From the NCBI RefSeq assembly GCF_900143245.1, contig NZ_FRDK01000003.1, positions 1 to 64,000 on the forward strand: a stretch of 64,000 nt of DNA, written 5' to 3'. Below, one piece after another: positions 8,747 through 18,534 of this stretch (positions within the stretch are counted from its first letter, which is position 1; every line of letters begins with the position of its first letter). The notes under the pieces are model-generated. The model was not told where the DNA came from. It was given only the letters and a program-made list of their open reading frames with translations, and ran no database searches. This stretch comes from Flavobacterium fryxellicola (GTDB taxonomy: Bacteria > Bacteroidota > Bacteroidia > Flavobacteriales > Flavobacteriaceae). A program made the translations under genes and the position numbers.

Positions 8747-11700
8747 TTATTCTTTTTCACGGCCAAAACGTTCAAACATTTTAATGTAAGTGTTGAACGT
8801 AATTCTGTTTTTGTTGTAGAAATCCAAGTCGCCGTTCTCTTTCATCACCTGCAAGAGACTTCTGTAGCGCTCAATGTCGATAATGATAGGAGTTGCAATA
8901 CTACTTTGCTCAGAAGATTTAAGGTTGCCATAATAGTTGAGGTTTTCTTGATACTTACCCACTAGTTTTTTTAGCAATTGCTGTGCTTTTATTTTTTCAC
9001 CAATTTTGTAATATCCGCCAGCAAAAGGTTCTACTAAGGAATAATATTCAAAATATTCCACTGGCATTTTTGTCATGGCCAAATCGATAATGTTTTTTGC
9101 CTTGTCTTTTTGTCCTTCAAGAATTAGCTGATTCATTAATCTTGAGAGATTGGTTCGGTAGGTTATGCTATTTCTTCGGGTCTCTGGATCATGATAAATA
9201 GTTGGACTTTCGCTGTTTCCCCAATCCCATTTCATTACTTTGGCATACATTTTATCCGCATCAATTTGTCCCATTTCAAGCGGACCACCATCTTTAGGGA
9301 TGACGGTTCTTATTGGGACTAATTTATAAACCATACCTTCTAATTGAAGGTATTCTTTCATCCAGATATAATCTTCGCTGTCAAAGGCGCCTCCGCTAAA
9401 ATAAATTGGGCGTTTCCAATTATTATTGGCAACGATATCGAGCATCATTAGTCTGTTTTTATACAAGGCATTGCCTTTAATGTCCAAGTCAATGTAGGGA
9501 ACTATAGAGTCATTGTATTTAGGAGAAACAACCTTGTTTTTGATAATAATGTCTTTGTCAACTGGAATTCTGATTTTATTCGTAGGATAAAAATGAATGG
9601 TTTGACCGTTTTGCATTTCAACAGTTGATTTTGGATTTTTAATAAAATCGATAAAATCTTTTATATCCCAGCGGCTTTCAATTTTAGGAATGTGAGCTAC
9701 ATAGTCCAGTTTATCACCTACATATTGATCGTGTGTAAAAGAAATGGGCAACGGATCCGATTCGTAGGTTTTAGTTTTCATCTGATCAATGTACCAATCC
9801 GTCATGAATAAACTCGTATTTACAATTTTGACATCGGTTCTTACTTTTTCAATTTCTTGAGCGTACCAAAGCGGAAAGGTATCGTTATCACCAATAGTAA
9901 ATAAAATTGCATTAGGGTCACAAGAGGTCAGGTATGCTTTTGCCATGGCTACAGCGGTGTATTTTCCAGAGCGATCGTGATCATCCCAGTTTTGAGAAGC
10001 CATAAGTACAGGAGCGGCTAGTAAACTCGCCGCGATTATAAGGGGACCAGCAATTTTTGGGGCTAAGTATTTTTGTGCACTTTCGTACAAGGCGTACACC
10101 CCAAATCCAATCCAAATGGCAAATACATAAAACGAACCCACTAAAGCATAATCTCTTTCTCGAGGCTCAAATGGTCTTTCATTTAAGTAGATTTTCAAGG
10201 CTATTCCCGTAAATAGAAATAAAGCGAGCAGTACATAAAAGCTTTTCAAATCTTTATTCGCATGGTACATTAAACCAATTAAACCAAGAATAAATGGCAG
10301 GAAGAAATAGACATTTCGGCCTTTATTATTCAACACATCCGAAGGTAGGTTTTCTTGGCTTCCTAAATGCAATTCATCTATAAACGATATTCCACTAAGC
10401 CAGTTTCCATCTAAGTAATCGTATCTTCCTTGAATATCATTTTGACGTCCAACAAAGTTCCACATTAAATACCTCCAGTACATATATCCAAACTGGTATT
10501 CAACCATAAAGCCCAGATTGTCCGCTGTTGTAGGTTTCTCAACTAGGAGATAATCACCATAGCTTTTCAGGAACTTAATATACCCTTCATTATCAATTTG
10601 TTTTTGCGCGTAAGCTTGTCTGAATTCATTTATGGTTTTCTGTGTTTCGTTTTTCAGTTGTGCAATCGCTTTATTATAATCTTCCTCACTCAGTTGACTT
10701 GGATCTATACCGTATTTAGCTAAATCATCTTCATAGGGATAATTAGGGTTTAACCTAAACTCAGGAGGATTTGTGAAATTCATATAATTTTCAATATGAT
10801 CACCACTCCACATTCTTGGTAAAATCGTTTTGTGGTTGTCATCTGTGTTTTGATCTGCATTTTTAAAATTATTTACAATAACGTAGGTATTGGTTTTATA
10901 ATCTCTTTCGTAGTTGGGTGCTTTGTCTAGATAGGGATTGTCTTTGTCTAAACCCGCAAATCCTTCAGTATATTGAGGGCCGTAAAACAATGGATTTACT
11001 CCGTATTGTTCTCTATTATAGTAGGCAAGAACTTCACGAGCATCAGAAGGTTTGTTTTCGTTGATCACAGTATTGGCATTGGCGCGAATCGGTAACATCG
11101 TCCATGTAGAAAAACCAATGAGGATAAAAAGGATGCATAGAATTAAGGTGTTGGCAGTTGCAAGGCCTTTGTTGTTGGTGTATTTTAATCCAAAATAAAA
11201 CAAGGCTGCTAGCAAAACGGTAACAAATAGAGTTCCTGAATCAAAGGGTAATCCTAGACTATTCACCATAAAGACTTCGGTTTTACCAAAGAATCCCATA
11301 GTCATAGGAAGAAGCAATTTGAAAATAAAAAGTAAAATTGCAATTACCACTACATTGGCGACAAGAAAACTTTTAAGGGTAACAACTTTATAATTTTTAA
11401 AAAAATAAAGAAAGCCAATAGCAGGAATCGTTAGTAACGCCATGAAGTGGACTCCAAAAGAAAGACCAACAACAAGAGAAATGATTAATAACCATTTGTT
11501 TCCTCTTGGTTTATCCATGTCTTGTTCCCAACGTAAACCCAGCCAAAATAGCAGCGCAATAAATAAAGAAGCCATCGCGTAAACTTCGGCCTCCACTGCG
11601 TTAAACCAAAAACTATCAGAGAATGTATAAGCTAAAGCACCAACAAATGAACTTCCTAATATTACAATTTCATTACTTTTAGTAGCTTGTTTAAGTGGTT

Positions 11701-12058
11701 CCTCTTTTAGATTTGAGTCTGAAAATCGAGAAACTAATTTCTTTAGCACCATTGATGAGGACCAAAACAAAAATAAAATGGTAAATGCACTGGAGAATAC
11801 GGACATCATATTGACCATTAAGGCAATTTTAGTCTCATCAGTAGCAAACATGGCGAAAAAAGCACCAATCATTTGATATAAGGGAGCTCCCGGCGGGTGT
11901 CCAACTTCTAATTTTGCTGCAGTAGCAATGTATTCGCCACAATCCCAAAAACTCATTGTAGGTTCAACAGTCAAAGTGTAGGTTAATAATGCGATTCCAA
12001 ATGTAAGCCAACCAATGATGGTATTCCATTTATTGAAATTGAATGCTGCTTTATCCAT
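8747..12058 (-). CDS. DUF2723 multi-spanning membrane protein (GT117-like)
   Basis: An 1103-residue protein with at least ten hydrophobic segments in its first 700 residues, then a soluble C-terminal region with helical-repeat character. The N-terminus carries the family signature TLTVEPTMSFWDCGEYIATAAKLEVGHPPGAP, in which WDCGEY and the following HPPGAP resemble the acidic loop of GT-C type glycosyltransferases (protein O-mannosyltransferases). The family is large and conserved in Bacteroidota, and a role in protein or envelope glycosylation is the usual proposal. The length is normal for the family. It is monocistronic, with its own terminator. The glycosyltransferase role is inference from the fold. 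Confidence 0.85.
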   Translation of the reverse strand: MDKAAFNFNKWNTIIGWLTFGIALLTYTLTVEPTMSFWDCGEYIATAAKLEVGHPPGAPLYQMIGAFFAMFATDETKIALMVNMMSVFSSAFTILFLFWSSSMVLKKLVSRFSDSNLKEEPLKQATKSNEIVILGSSFVGALAYTFSDSFWFNAVEAEVYAMASLFIALLFWLGLRWEQDMDKPRGNKWLLIISLVVGLSFGVHFMALLTIPAIGFLYFFKNYKVVTLKSFLVANVVVIAILLFIFKLLLPMTMGFFGKTEVFMVNSLGLPFDSGTLFVTVLLAALFYFGLKYTNNKGLATANTLILCILFILIGFSTWTMLPIRANANTVINENKPSDAREVLAYYNREQYGVNPLFYGPQYTEGFAGLDKDNPYLDKAPNYERDYKTNTYVIVNNFKNADQNTDDNHKTILPRMWSGDHIENYMNFTNPPEFRLNPNYPYEDDLAKYGIDPSQLSEEDYNKAIAQLKNETQKTINEFRQAYAQKQIDNEGYIKFLKSYGDYLLVEKPTTADNLGFMVEYQFGYMYWRYLMWNFVGRQNDIQGRYDYLDGNWLSGISFIDELHLGSQENLPSDVLNNKGRNVYFFLPFILGLIGLMYHANKDLKSFYVLLALFLFTGIALKIYLNERPFEPRERDYALVGSFYVFAIWIGFGVYALYESAQKYLAPKIAGPLIIAASLLAAPVLMASQNWDDHDRSGKYTAVAMAKAYLTSCDPNAILFTIGDNDTFPLWYAQEIEKVRTDVKIVNTSLFMTDWYIDQMKTKTYESDPLPISFTHDQYVGDKLDYVAHIPKIESRWDIKDFIDFIKNPKSTVEMQNGQTIHFYPTNKIRIPVDKDIIIKNKVVSPKYNDSIVPYIDLDIKGNALYKNRLMMLDIVANNNWKRPIYFSGGAFDSEDYIWMKEYLQLEGMVYKLVPIRTVIPKDGGPLEMGQIDADKMYAKVMKWDWGNSESPTIYHDPETRRNSITYRTNLSRLMNQLILEGQKDKAKNIIDLAMTKMPVEYFEYYSLVEPFAGGYYKIGEKIKAQQLLKKLVGKYQENLNYYGNLKSSEQSSIATPIIIDIERYRSLLQVMKENGDLDFYNKNRITFNTYIKMFERFGREKE

Positions 12059-12246
12059 GTACTAAAATTTAATTTAATTGTAAGTTACAAAGAAAATGTT
12101 TTTTTGTTTAACCCTAGTAGGATTAACATTATTTTCTGGAAAAGTAATGCAAATTAATAACATGTTGATTGTGAGGTTTTTTGACCAAATTATAGGTCTA
12201 AATTCAAATTAAGGCAAAATTTTTTTGATAAAAAGGCAAAAAAAGT

Positions 12247-12276
12247 TTGTGCAAACTAAATTTTATTTTAAATTTG
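12247..12276 (+). promoter_or_regulatory. Promoter of tRNA-Gln
   Basis: TTG at 12247-12249, a 19-base spacer, then TAAATTTG at 12269-12276. This is a full match to the Bacteroidota promoter TTG-N19-TAnnTTTG. Transcription should start about 12282, some 15 bases before the tRNA. Confidence 0.75.
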
Positions 12277-12296
12277 CACTCGCTTAGCAGCAACGC

Positions 12297-12367
12297 TGGT
12301 CTATGGTGTAATGGTAACACAACTGTTTTTGGTGCAGTCGTTCAAGGTTCGAGTCCTTGTAGACCAA
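12297..12367 (+). tRNA. tRNA-Gln (anticodon TTG)
   Basis: A cloverleaf folds cleanly. The acceptor TGGTCTA pairs with TAGACCA, the D stem is GTGT/ACAC, the anticodon stem is ACTGT/GCAGT around the loop TTTTGGT (anticodon TTG, reading CAA and CAG), and the T arm is CAAGG-TTCGAGT-CCTTG. The discriminator base is A. The CCA end is not encoded (the sequence continues CAG), so it must be added by tRNA nucleotidyltransferase. It has its own promoter and terminator. Confidence 0.96.
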
Positions 12368-12372
12368 CAGAA

Positions 12373-12400
12373 AGCCCCTCAATTTTGAGGGGCTTTTTTT
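12373..12400 (+). terminator. Intrinsic terminator of tRNA-Gln
   Basis: The hairpin AGCCCCTCAA/TTGAGGGGCT is followed by a run of T beginning at 12394. It lies 5 bases after the tRNA. Confidence 0.93.
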
Positions 12401-12485
12401 ATGGAATGCATTTAAGAGCGTCATTTTAAATTTTTATTTCTTTAAAATATAAATGGTATTCTAGAAGGTTGGAGTTAGTCAGGAG

Positions 12486-13310
12486 TTAGATTTTAAAGGT
12501 AATAATAGGTTTTGTAACATGATTGACCAAGTCTTCGCTGATGCTTCCTGTGAAAAAATGAGCCAATCCAGTTCTGCCATGAGTGCAGAGTCCTATTAAA
12601 TCAGCGTCAATAGTTTTTGAAAAATTGACAATTCCGTTTTCGACATTAGTGTCATTAAAAATGTGCAAAGAGTAGTTTTTAATTTCGTAGTTCTTGATGA
12701 ACTTGCTCATTATTTTTTCCGCATCAAGAGTAGTCTTGAAACTATTTGGGGTACAGATAAAAACTAAAAATAGATTTGCATCAAAAATTGCGGCAAAATC
12801 TCGCATTTTTATAAAAGGTTTTTTTGTTTCTGGCGAAAAATCAGAAGCGAATACCATGTTTTTGAATTTTAAGTCTCTTACATCTTTTTTAATGACTAAA
12901 ACTGGTATTTCGGAGAGGCGCACCACTTTTTCAGTATTAGAGCCCAGCAATAGCTCTTCAATGCCAGAAGTTCCATGTGATCCCATTACGATGAGGTCAA
13001 TCTTATTTTTTTTGTTAAATGCTAAAATGCCACTAAAAGTTCTTTCGTACTGCACGGAAACGTTTACGGAAATTCCAGCTAAGTAGGGTTGCTCTGTAAT
13101 TTTTTGTAATTTTTCATTGGCTTTTTTTATAAACAGCATTTCTTCAGGAATGCTGCTACCTCCTGTTATCGTATCGTTAATCTGATTCGGTACTTCTAAT
13201 AAATGCAAAATAAATAGTTCGCATTTAGTTTTTTTTGCAATCAGTACTGCGGCCTTTAAAGCGTTTTCGGCATGCTCAGAAAAATCGGTGGGAACTAAAA
13301 TGCGTTTCAT
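12486..13310 (-). CDS. Universal stress protein with two UspA domains
   Basis: A 274-residue cytoplasmic protein made of two tandem UspA domains (about residues 1-145 and 150-274). Domain one begins RILVPTDFSEHAENAL and has the nucleotide-binding pattern G-x2-G-x9-G-S in MGSHGTSGIEELLLGS. Domain two begins NMVFASDFSPE and has a similar CTHGRTGLAHFFTGS. Both halves therefore look able to bind ATP. Such proteins accumulate on growth arrest or stress. It is transcribed divergently from the rimP operon with 175 bases between the starts, and it appears monocistronic. Confidence 0.92.
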   Translation of the reverse strand: MKRILVPTDFSEHAENALKAAVLIAKKTKCELFILHLLEVPNQINDTITGGSSIPEEMLFIKKANEKLQKITEQPYLAGISVNVSVQYERTFSGILAFNKKNKIDLIVMGSHGTSGIEELLLGSNTEKVVRLSEIPVLVIKKDVRDLKFKNMVFASDFSPETKKPFIKMRDFAAIFDANLFLVFICTPNSFKTTLDAEKIMSKFIKNYEIKNYSLHIFNDTNVENGIVNFSKTIDADLIGLCTHGRTGLAHFFTGSISEDLVNHVTKPIITFKI

Positions 13311-13415
13311 AGTAAGAAAGTGTTAAATTATGGTAAAATCGGTTGTTTTAATTGACTTTTAAAGATAAGAAATTATTTTACACCAAGTGATTATTTTAGT
13401 TTATAAAAAAAACAC

Positions 13416-13423
13416 TATATTTG
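13416..13423 (+). promoter_or_regulatory. Candidate -7 element of the rimP-nusA-infB operon
   Basis: TATATTTG is a full match to TAnnTTTG. The -33 region (around 13392-13398, TATTTTAG) is only a weak match to TTG. The predicted transcription start, near 13429, leaves a leader of about 57 bases before the rimP start at 13486. Confidence 0.55.
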
Positions 13424-13451
13424 CACCGTTATTTATTAAAATCTAGATAAT

Positions 13452-13477
13452 GAGGGGACTAAATGTCCCCTCTTTTT
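13452..13477 (+). terminator. Terminator-like hairpin in the rimP leader (possible attenuator)
   Basis: GAGGGGAC (13452-13459) and GTCCCCTC (13465-13472) form an 8-bp GC-rich stem around the loop TAAAT, followed at once by five T (13473-13477). No plus-strand gene lies upstream that would need it: the nearest is tRNA-Gln, which has its own terminator, and the gene between is on the other strand. It therefore sits in the leader of rimP-nusA-infB and would act on that operon. Confidence 0.7.
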
Positions 13478-13485
13478 ATAAAAAT

Positions 13486-13950
13486 ATGACATTTAAAGAA
13501 AAAGTAAATACGTTATTGGCAGAATGCCTCTTAGAAAAGCCATCAATTTTTTTGATAGACCTTGTTATCACTGATGCTTTCAAGGTTATTGTGACTGTAG
13601 ATGGTGATAATGGAGTGGCGCTTCAGGATTGTATAGATGTAAGTCGTTTCATGGACAATGATTTGGACCGTGAGGAACAAGATTATTCCTTAGAAGTAGC
13701 TTCAGTAGGGGTCGGGTCGCCATTGAAATTAGTAAGGCAATACAAGAAAAATATAGGGAGAACTTTGATTGTAAAGACTGGGACAGAAATAATTGAAGCA
13801 GAATTAGTAGAAGCTAACGATGATTTTGTAGTTTTGTCTTGGGAAGCAAGAGAGCCTAAAAAGGTAGGGAAAGGTAAAGAAACAGTTCAAAAAGAACTTA
13901 AATTACCTTATGAAGATATAAAAGAAGCAATTGTTACAGTAACATTTTAA
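13486..13950 (+). CDS. rimP: Ribosome maturation factor RimP
   Basis: RimP helps assemble the 30S subunit. The 154-residue product has an N-terminal alpha/beta domain with the conserved stretch [14 protein letters not shown] (family: C...SR.l...LD) and [14 protein letters not shown] (family: Y.LEVSSPGL..PL), then a C-terminal Sm-like barrel. Note G-V-G where most family members have P-G-L. A frame also extends back to 13450, but that would place the start inside the leader hairpin, so the ATG at 13486 is chosen. It is the first gene of the rimP-nusA-infB operon, 13 bases before nusA, an order conserved across bacteria. Confidence 0.93.
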   Translation: MTFKEKVNTLLAECLLEKPSIFLIDLVITDAFKVIVTVDGDNGVALQDCIDVSRFMDNDLDREEQDYSLEVASVGVGSPLKLVRQYKKNIGRTLIVKTGTEIIEAELVEANDDFVVLSWEAREPKKVGKGKETVQKELKLPYEDIKEAIVTVTF

Positions 13951-13963
13951 TTAAAGAATTCGC

Positions 13964-15217
13964 ATGGAAAATTTAGCATTAATCGATTCATTCTCAGAGT
14001 TTAAAGATGATAAACTTATTGATCGTGTAACGCTTATGGCAATTTTAGAAGATGTATTTAGAAATGCATTGAAAAAAAAATACGGTTCAGATGATAATTT
14101 CGATATTATTATAAATCCTGATAAGGGAGATATGGAAATATGGCAAAGAAGAGTGATTGTTTCTGATGAAGATTTGGATTTTGATCACTTAGAAATTACT
14201 TTAACTGAAGCTAGAAAAATTGAGCCTGATTTTGAAATTGGGGAAGAAGTTTCCGAAGAAGTGAAATTAATTGATTTAGGAAGAAGAGCAATTTTAGCTT
14301 TGCGCCAAAATTTAATTTCAAAAATTCATGAGCATGACAATACAAATCTTTACAAACAGTTTAAAGATTTAATTGGGGATATATATACTGCTGAAGTACA
14401 CCATGTGCGTCCTAGAGTTGTTATTTTGGTTGATGATGAAGGAAACGAAATCATTTTGCCAAAAGAAAAACAAATTCCTTCTGATTTTTTCCGCAAGGGA
14501 GATAATGTTAGAGGAATAATTGAAAGCGTGGAGTTAAAAGGGAATAAGCCTCAAATTATTATGTCTAGAACTTCGGAGAAGTTTTTAGAGAAATTGTTTG
14601 AACAAGAAATTCCTGAAGTTTTTGACGGTTTGATTATGGTTAAGAAAGTAGTGAGAATTCCAGGTGAAAAAGCAAAAGTAGCCGTTGATTCTTACGATGA
14701 TAGAATTGATCCAGTAGGCGCTTGTGTAGGTATGAAAGGGTCTCGTATTCACGGAATTGTTCGTGAGTTGGGGAATGAAAATATCGATGTTATCAATTAT
14801 ACTAGTAACATTCAATTGTTTATTACTAGAGCATTAAGTCCTGCTAAAGTATCGTCTATTAAAATTAATGAAGAGACAAAAAGGGCAGAGGTTTTCTTGA
14901 AGCTTGAAGAAGTTTCAAAAGCAATTGGTCGTGGTGGACATAATATTAAATTAGCGGGTTTATTAACAGGCTATGAGTTAGATGTTATTCGCGAAGGGGA
15001 TGTTGCTGGTGCAACTGCTGATGAGGATGATGTTGAATTGACAGAGTTTTCAGATGAAATTGAAGACTGGGTTATTGAAGAGTTTGCAAAAATTGGTTTA
15101 GATACTGCAAAAAGTATTTTAAAACAAGATGTCGAAGATTTAGTACGTAGAACAGACCTAGAAGAGGAAACGATTTTAGATGTAATGAGAATATTGAAAG
15201 AAGAATTTGACAGTTAG
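13964..15217 (+). CDS. nusA: Transcription termination/antitermination factor NusA
   Basis: NusA binds RNA polymerase and nascent RNA and modulates pausing, termination and antitermination. The 417-residue protein has the N-terminal polymerase-binding domain (1 to about 130), an S1 domain (about 135-200, GDIYTAEVHHVRPRVVILVDDEG) and tandem KH domains (about 230-345, with VGACVGMKGSRIHGIVRELGNENIDV and AIGRGGHNIKLAG). The C-terminal part (about 350-417) is a short helical tail, and the second acidic repeat of the longer enterobacterial NusA is absent. This is usual for Bacteroidota. The hairpin before rimP is an obvious candidate for NusA autoregulation. Confidence 0.97.
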   Translation: MENLALIDSFSEFKDDKLIDRVTLMAILEDVFRNALKKKYGSDDNFDIIINPDKGDMEIWQRRVIVSDEDLDFDHLEITLTEARKIEPDFEIGEEVSEEVKLIDLGRRAILALRQNLISKIHEHDNTNLYKQFKDLIGDIYTAEVHHVRPRVVILVDDEGNEIILPKEKQIPSDFFRKGDNVRGIIESVELKGNKPQIIMSRTSEKFLEKLFEQEIPEVFDGLIMVKKVVRIPGEKAKVAVDSYDDRIDPVGACVGMKGSRIHGIVRELGNENIDVINYTSNIQLFITRALSPAKVSSIKINEETKRAEVFLKLEEVSKAIGRGGHNIKLAGLLTGYELDVIREGDVAGATADEDDVELTEFSDEIEDWVIEEFAKIGLDTAKSILKQDVEDLVRRTDLEEETILDVMRILKEEFDS

Positions 15218-15244
15218 TCAATGTGTCTTCAACGATAAACATGC

Positions 15245-15294
15245 CACTCTACAATAAATTTTTACTCGGTAGGTACCAAGTGGGGAGTAGAGTG
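15245..15294 (+). other. Intercistronic hairpin between nusA and infB
   Basis: CACTCTAC (15245-15252) and GTAGAGTG (15287-15294) are exact reverse complements enclosing 34 bases that themselves contain GGTACC and ACT/AGT pairing. No T-run follows, so it is not an intrinsic terminator. It may be an RNA-processing or translational element, or chance. Confidence 0.35.
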
Positions 15295-15329
15295 AGGAAT
15301 AACAAAAAAGGTAATAATAAAAAGGTTGT

Positions 15330-18242
15330 ATGTCTGAAGAGAGAATTATTAGAATAAACAAAGTTTTAAGGGAATTGAATATTTCTTTGGAAAGAGCTGT
15401 GGATTATCTAAAAGATAAAGGAATTGCTATTGAGGCAAATCCAAACACAAAAATTTCTGATGATGTATACAATGTCTTGTGCGGTCAGTTTGCAGGTGAC
15501 AAAGGGAATAAAGAAGCTTCAAAAGAAGTAGGAGAAGAGAAAAGGAAAGAAAAAGAGGCTTTGCGTTTAGAACGAGAGAAAGAAATTGAAGACAAACGTA
15601 AAATTGAGGAAGATCGTCTAAAACAACAGGAGGTTATAAAAGCGAGAGCGGTTATATCAGCACCGGTTCAAGTGGGCAAAATTGACCTGAATCCAAAAAA
15701 GCCTACTATTATTTCACCTACAAAAGCTGTTGATAAAGTTGAAACTCCAGTTGCTAAAGTGCCTGAAGTAAAGCCAGTTGTAAAAGAAGTGACTTCAGAA
15801 AAAGTGGCTCCAGAACAACCGCTGCAAGAAAAGGCTTTGGAAGTAAAAATGGTTTCAGACAAAAAAGAGGTAAAACCTATTGTTGGAATAAAAGAAGTTA
15901 AAACAGAGGCTCCAAAAGAAGTCGCAGCTGAACCAAACGTGGTTGCGAAAACTGAGACTGTGAAAGCAGATGAAGCGCCTGTTGATGAAACCATCACTAC
16001 GCAATATCAAAAACTATCGGGAACTACTTTAACAGGTCAGATAATTGATTTATCTCAATTCAACAAACCGAAAAAGAAAAAAGAAGAACCAAAAATCACC
16101 CCTAATAAACTGGGTGCTCCAGGTTCGGCTGCAGCCAATGCAAATAAAAATAAGCGTAAAAGGATTGCTCCAAAACCGGGTGCTCCTAGACCGCCGGCAA
16201 TACCAGGGGTTCCTGGTGCGCCAAATCCGAATAAGATTACCCCTAATGTTGGTGGTGGCGGATTTAATGCGAACAGAAGTGCAAGACCTGGTTTCGTGAA
16301 AGGAAACAGACCTGCTATTGTTGCCAAAGTTGAGCCAACAGAAGAGGAAGTTAAAAATCAAATTAGAGAGACTTTAGAGAAACTGCAAGGTAAAGGCGGT
16401 AAATCTAAAGCGGCTAAATATAGAAGGGATAAAAGAGATACACACCGTCAGAAATCTGATGAGGAGCAAAGAGCTATTGACGAAGGAAGTAAAACTATTA
16501 AGGTTACTGAGTTTGTTACTGTTGGTGAAATTGCAATCATGATGGATGTGCCAATTACAAAAGTAATCGGTACCTGTATGTCACTTGGAATCATGGTAAC
16601 CATGAATCAACGTCTTGACGCAGAAACGTTGACTATCGTTGCAGATGAGTTTGGTTATGAAGTGGAATTTATTACTGTTGACATCGAAGAAGCGATTCAA
16701 GTTGTTGAAGATAGAGAAGAAGATTTAGTTTTCAGAGCGCCAATTGTAACCGTAATGGGACACGTCGATCACGGAAAGACATCGTTACTGGATTACATTC
16801 GTAACGAAAACGTAATTGCAGGAGAATCTGGAGGGATTACGCAGCATATTGGTGCCTACGGAGTAACCTTAGATAATGGACAAAAAATTGCATTCTTAGA
16901 TACTCCAGGTCACGAAGCGTTTACCGCAATGCGTGCGCGTGGTGCTCAAGTTACTGATATCGCTATCATTGTGATTGCAGCAGATGATGATATCATGCCG
17001 CAAACCAAAGAAGCCATTAGCCATGCCCAAGCAGCGGGGGTTCCAATTATATTTGCTATCAATAAAATTGACAAGCCAAATGCTAACCCTGAAAAAGTTA
17101 AAGAAAGATTAGCGGGTATGAATTTACTTGTAGAGGATTGGGGTGGAAAAATTCAATCACATGATATTTCTGCAAAAGTAGGAACAGGTGTTAAAGAGTT
17201 ATTAGAAAAAGTATTGTTAGAAGCAGAACTTTTAGATCTAAAATCAAACCCAAACAAAGCGGCACAAGGTACAGTTGTTGAGGCATTCCTTGACAAAGGT
17301 AAAGGATATGTTTCGACTATATTAGTTCAAAACGGAACATTGAAAATTGGAGATTATATGTTAGCTGGGAAGCATCATGGTAAAATTAAAGCCATGCATG
17401 ATGAAAGAGGGAACATAGTAACTGTTGCGGGTCCTTCGACTCCGGTTTCAGTTCTTGGTCTTGATGGAGCAGCAACAGCAGGTGATAAGTTCAATATTTT
17501 CGAAGACGAAAAAGAAGCGAAACAAATTGCCTCTAAGCGTTCTCAATTGATGCGTGAACAATCAGTTCGTACACAACGTCATATTACGTTGGATGAAATT
17601 GGACGTAGAATTGCATTGGGTCAATTTAAAGAATTGAACATTATCCTTAAAGGAGATGTGGATGGTTCTGTTGAAGCATTATCTGATTCGTTCTCTAAAT
17701 TATCTACTGAAGAAATTCAAATTAATATAATTCATAAAGGTGTTGGAGCAATTACAGAGACCGACGTAATGTTAGCTTCTGCATCAGATGCGATTATCAT
17801 CGGATTCAATGTTCGTCCTGCTGGAAATGCAAGACAGTTAGCAGACAAAGAAGAAATTGATATCCGCTACTACTCTATTATTTACGCCGCTATCGATGAC
17901 TTGAAAGATGCGATGGAAGGAATGTTAGCTCCTGAAATGAAAGAAGAAATTCTGGGTACAGCTGAAATTAGGGAGATATTCAAAATTTCTAAAATTGGTT
18001 CAATTGCTGGTAGTATGGTAATGGATGGTAAAATTGTCAAAAATGCTAAAATGAGAATCATTAGAGAAGGTGTAGTTGTATTTACAGGGGAACTGTTAGC
18101 ATTGAAACGTTTCAAAGACGATGTAAAAGAAGTAGCTAAAGGATATGATTGTGGTATTCAAATAAAAGGATACAACGACATTGAAGAAAGAGATGTAATT
18201 GAATCGTACCATGAAGTAGCTGTTAAGAAGAAATTGAAATAG
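15330..18242 (+). CDS. infB: Translation initiation factor IF-2
   Basis: IF-2 is the GTPase that brings formylmethionyl-tRNA to the 30S subunit and promotes subunit joining. The 970-residue protein begins with the IF2 N-terminal helix-turn domain ([25 protein letters not shown]). A long low-complexity linker follows, first Lys/Glu/Val-rich and then Pro/Gly/Asn-rich, to about residue 370. The G domain has its P-loop GHVDHGKT at about 477-484, then DTPGHEAF and NKID. Domains II to IV follow, ending in the tRNA-binding domain. The length fits the family. It is the last gene of the operon and is followed by an intrinsic terminator. Confidence 0.97.
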   Translation: MSEERIIRINKVLRELNISLERAVDYLKDKGIAIEANPNTKISDDVYNVLCGQFAGDKGNKEASKEVGEEKRKEKEALRLEREKEIEDKRKIEEDRLKQQEVIKARAVISAPVQVGKIDLNPKKPTIISPTKAVDKVETPVAKVPEVKPVVKEVTSEKVAPEQPLQEKALEVKMVSDKKEVKPIVGIKEVKTEAPKEVAAEPNVVAKTETVKADEAPVDETITTQYQKLSGTTLTGQIIDLSQFNKPKKKKEEPKITPNKLGAPGSAAANANKNKRKRIAPKPGAPRPPAIPGVPGAPNPNKITPNVGGGGFNANRSARPGFVKGNRPAIVAKVEPTEEEVKNQIRETLEKLQGKGGKSKAAKYRRDKRDTHRQKSDEEQRAIDEGSKTIKVTEFVTVGEIAIMMDVPITKVIGTCMSLGIMVTMNQRLDAETLTIVADEFGYEVEFITVDIEEAIQVVEDREEDLVFRAPIVTVMGHVDHGKTSLLDYIRNENVIAGESGGITQHIGAYGVTLDNGQKIAFLDTPGHEAFTAMRARGAQVTDIAIIVIAADDDIMPQTKEAISHAQAAGVPIIFAINKIDKPNANPEKVKERLAGMNLLVEDWGGKIQSHDISAKVGTGVKELLEKVLLEAELLDLKSNPNKAAQGTVVEAFLDKGKGYVSTILVQNGTLKIGDYMLAGKHHGKIKAMHDERGNIVTVAGPSTPVSVLGLDGAATAGDKFNIFEDEKEAKQIASKRSQLMREQSVRTQRHITLDEIGRRIALGQFKELNIILKGDVDGSVEALSDSFSKLSTEEIQINIIHKGVGAITETDVMLASASDAIIIGFNVRPAGNARQLADKEEIDIRYYSIIYAAIDDLKDAMEGMLAPEMKEEILGTAEIREIFKISKIGSIAGSMVMDGKIVKNAKMRIIREGVVVFTGELLALKRFKDDVKEVAKGYDCGIQIKGYNDIEERDVIESYHEVAVKKKLK

Positions 18243-18265
18243 AATTTCAAATATATAAATTTCTG

Positions 18266-18291
18266 AAAATCCCGATTCGTCGGGATTTTTT
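18266..18291 (+). terminator. Intrinsic terminator of the rimP-nusA-infB operon
   Basis: AAAATCCCGA (18266-18275), loop TTCG, TCGGGATTTT (18280-18289), then further T. The UUCG tetraloop and T-run make a strong terminator 23 bases after infB. Confidence 0.93.
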
Positions 18292-18329
18292 GTATTTTAA
18301 CTATTGGATTATACGTGTCGCTTTTTAGC

Positions 18330-18534
18330 AAGAGAGCAGCAAGATGAATTAGGGCTCCATGTTGCAGTGATGGACTTTCGTAATTAATACCCAGATGTTG
18401 GCCGTTTTCTTAGTGTAGATCCTAAAAGCGAGTTAGCTCCGATACACACTTCTTTTAGGCTTGGATATAATAACCTTGTCTATTGGATAGATCTAAGCAG
18501 ATTGATCGATTTGGAGTATGACAAGAACGTTTAA
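18330..18534 (+). pseudogene. RHS-family core fragment, degenerate
   Basis: Conceptual translation in the frame of 18340 gives QQDELGLHVAVMDFRN, then a TAA at about 18385, then YPDVGRFLSVDPKSELAP and later GYNNLVYWIDLSRLIDLEYDKNV before another stop. This is the C-terminal end of the RHS/YD-repeat core, normally ...DELGLN.YDFGAR.YDP..GRFLSVDPL...SPY.Y..NNPV.WIDP.GL. That motif precedes the variable toxin tip in polymorphic RHS toxins. Here only about 65 residues remain, with a nonsense codon and a changed DPxG motif. It is clearly dead. The rest of the shell is absent, because infB with its terminator lies directly upstream. Confidence 0.75.

Noticed and set aside
12373..12393. Riboswitch-like hairpin after tRNA-Gln
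   Set aside because: It is a plain intrinsic terminator with a T-run, and no downstream gene on that strand lies close enough to be controlled.
12247..12429. 60-residue open frame
   Set aside because: It runs through the tRNA-Gln gene and its terminator; the tRNA explains the sequence fully.
15668..16361. Several frames opposite the IF-2 linker
   Set aside because: They are produced by the low-complexity Lys/Glu/Pro/Gly codons of the IF-2 N-terminal region and have no start context or family.
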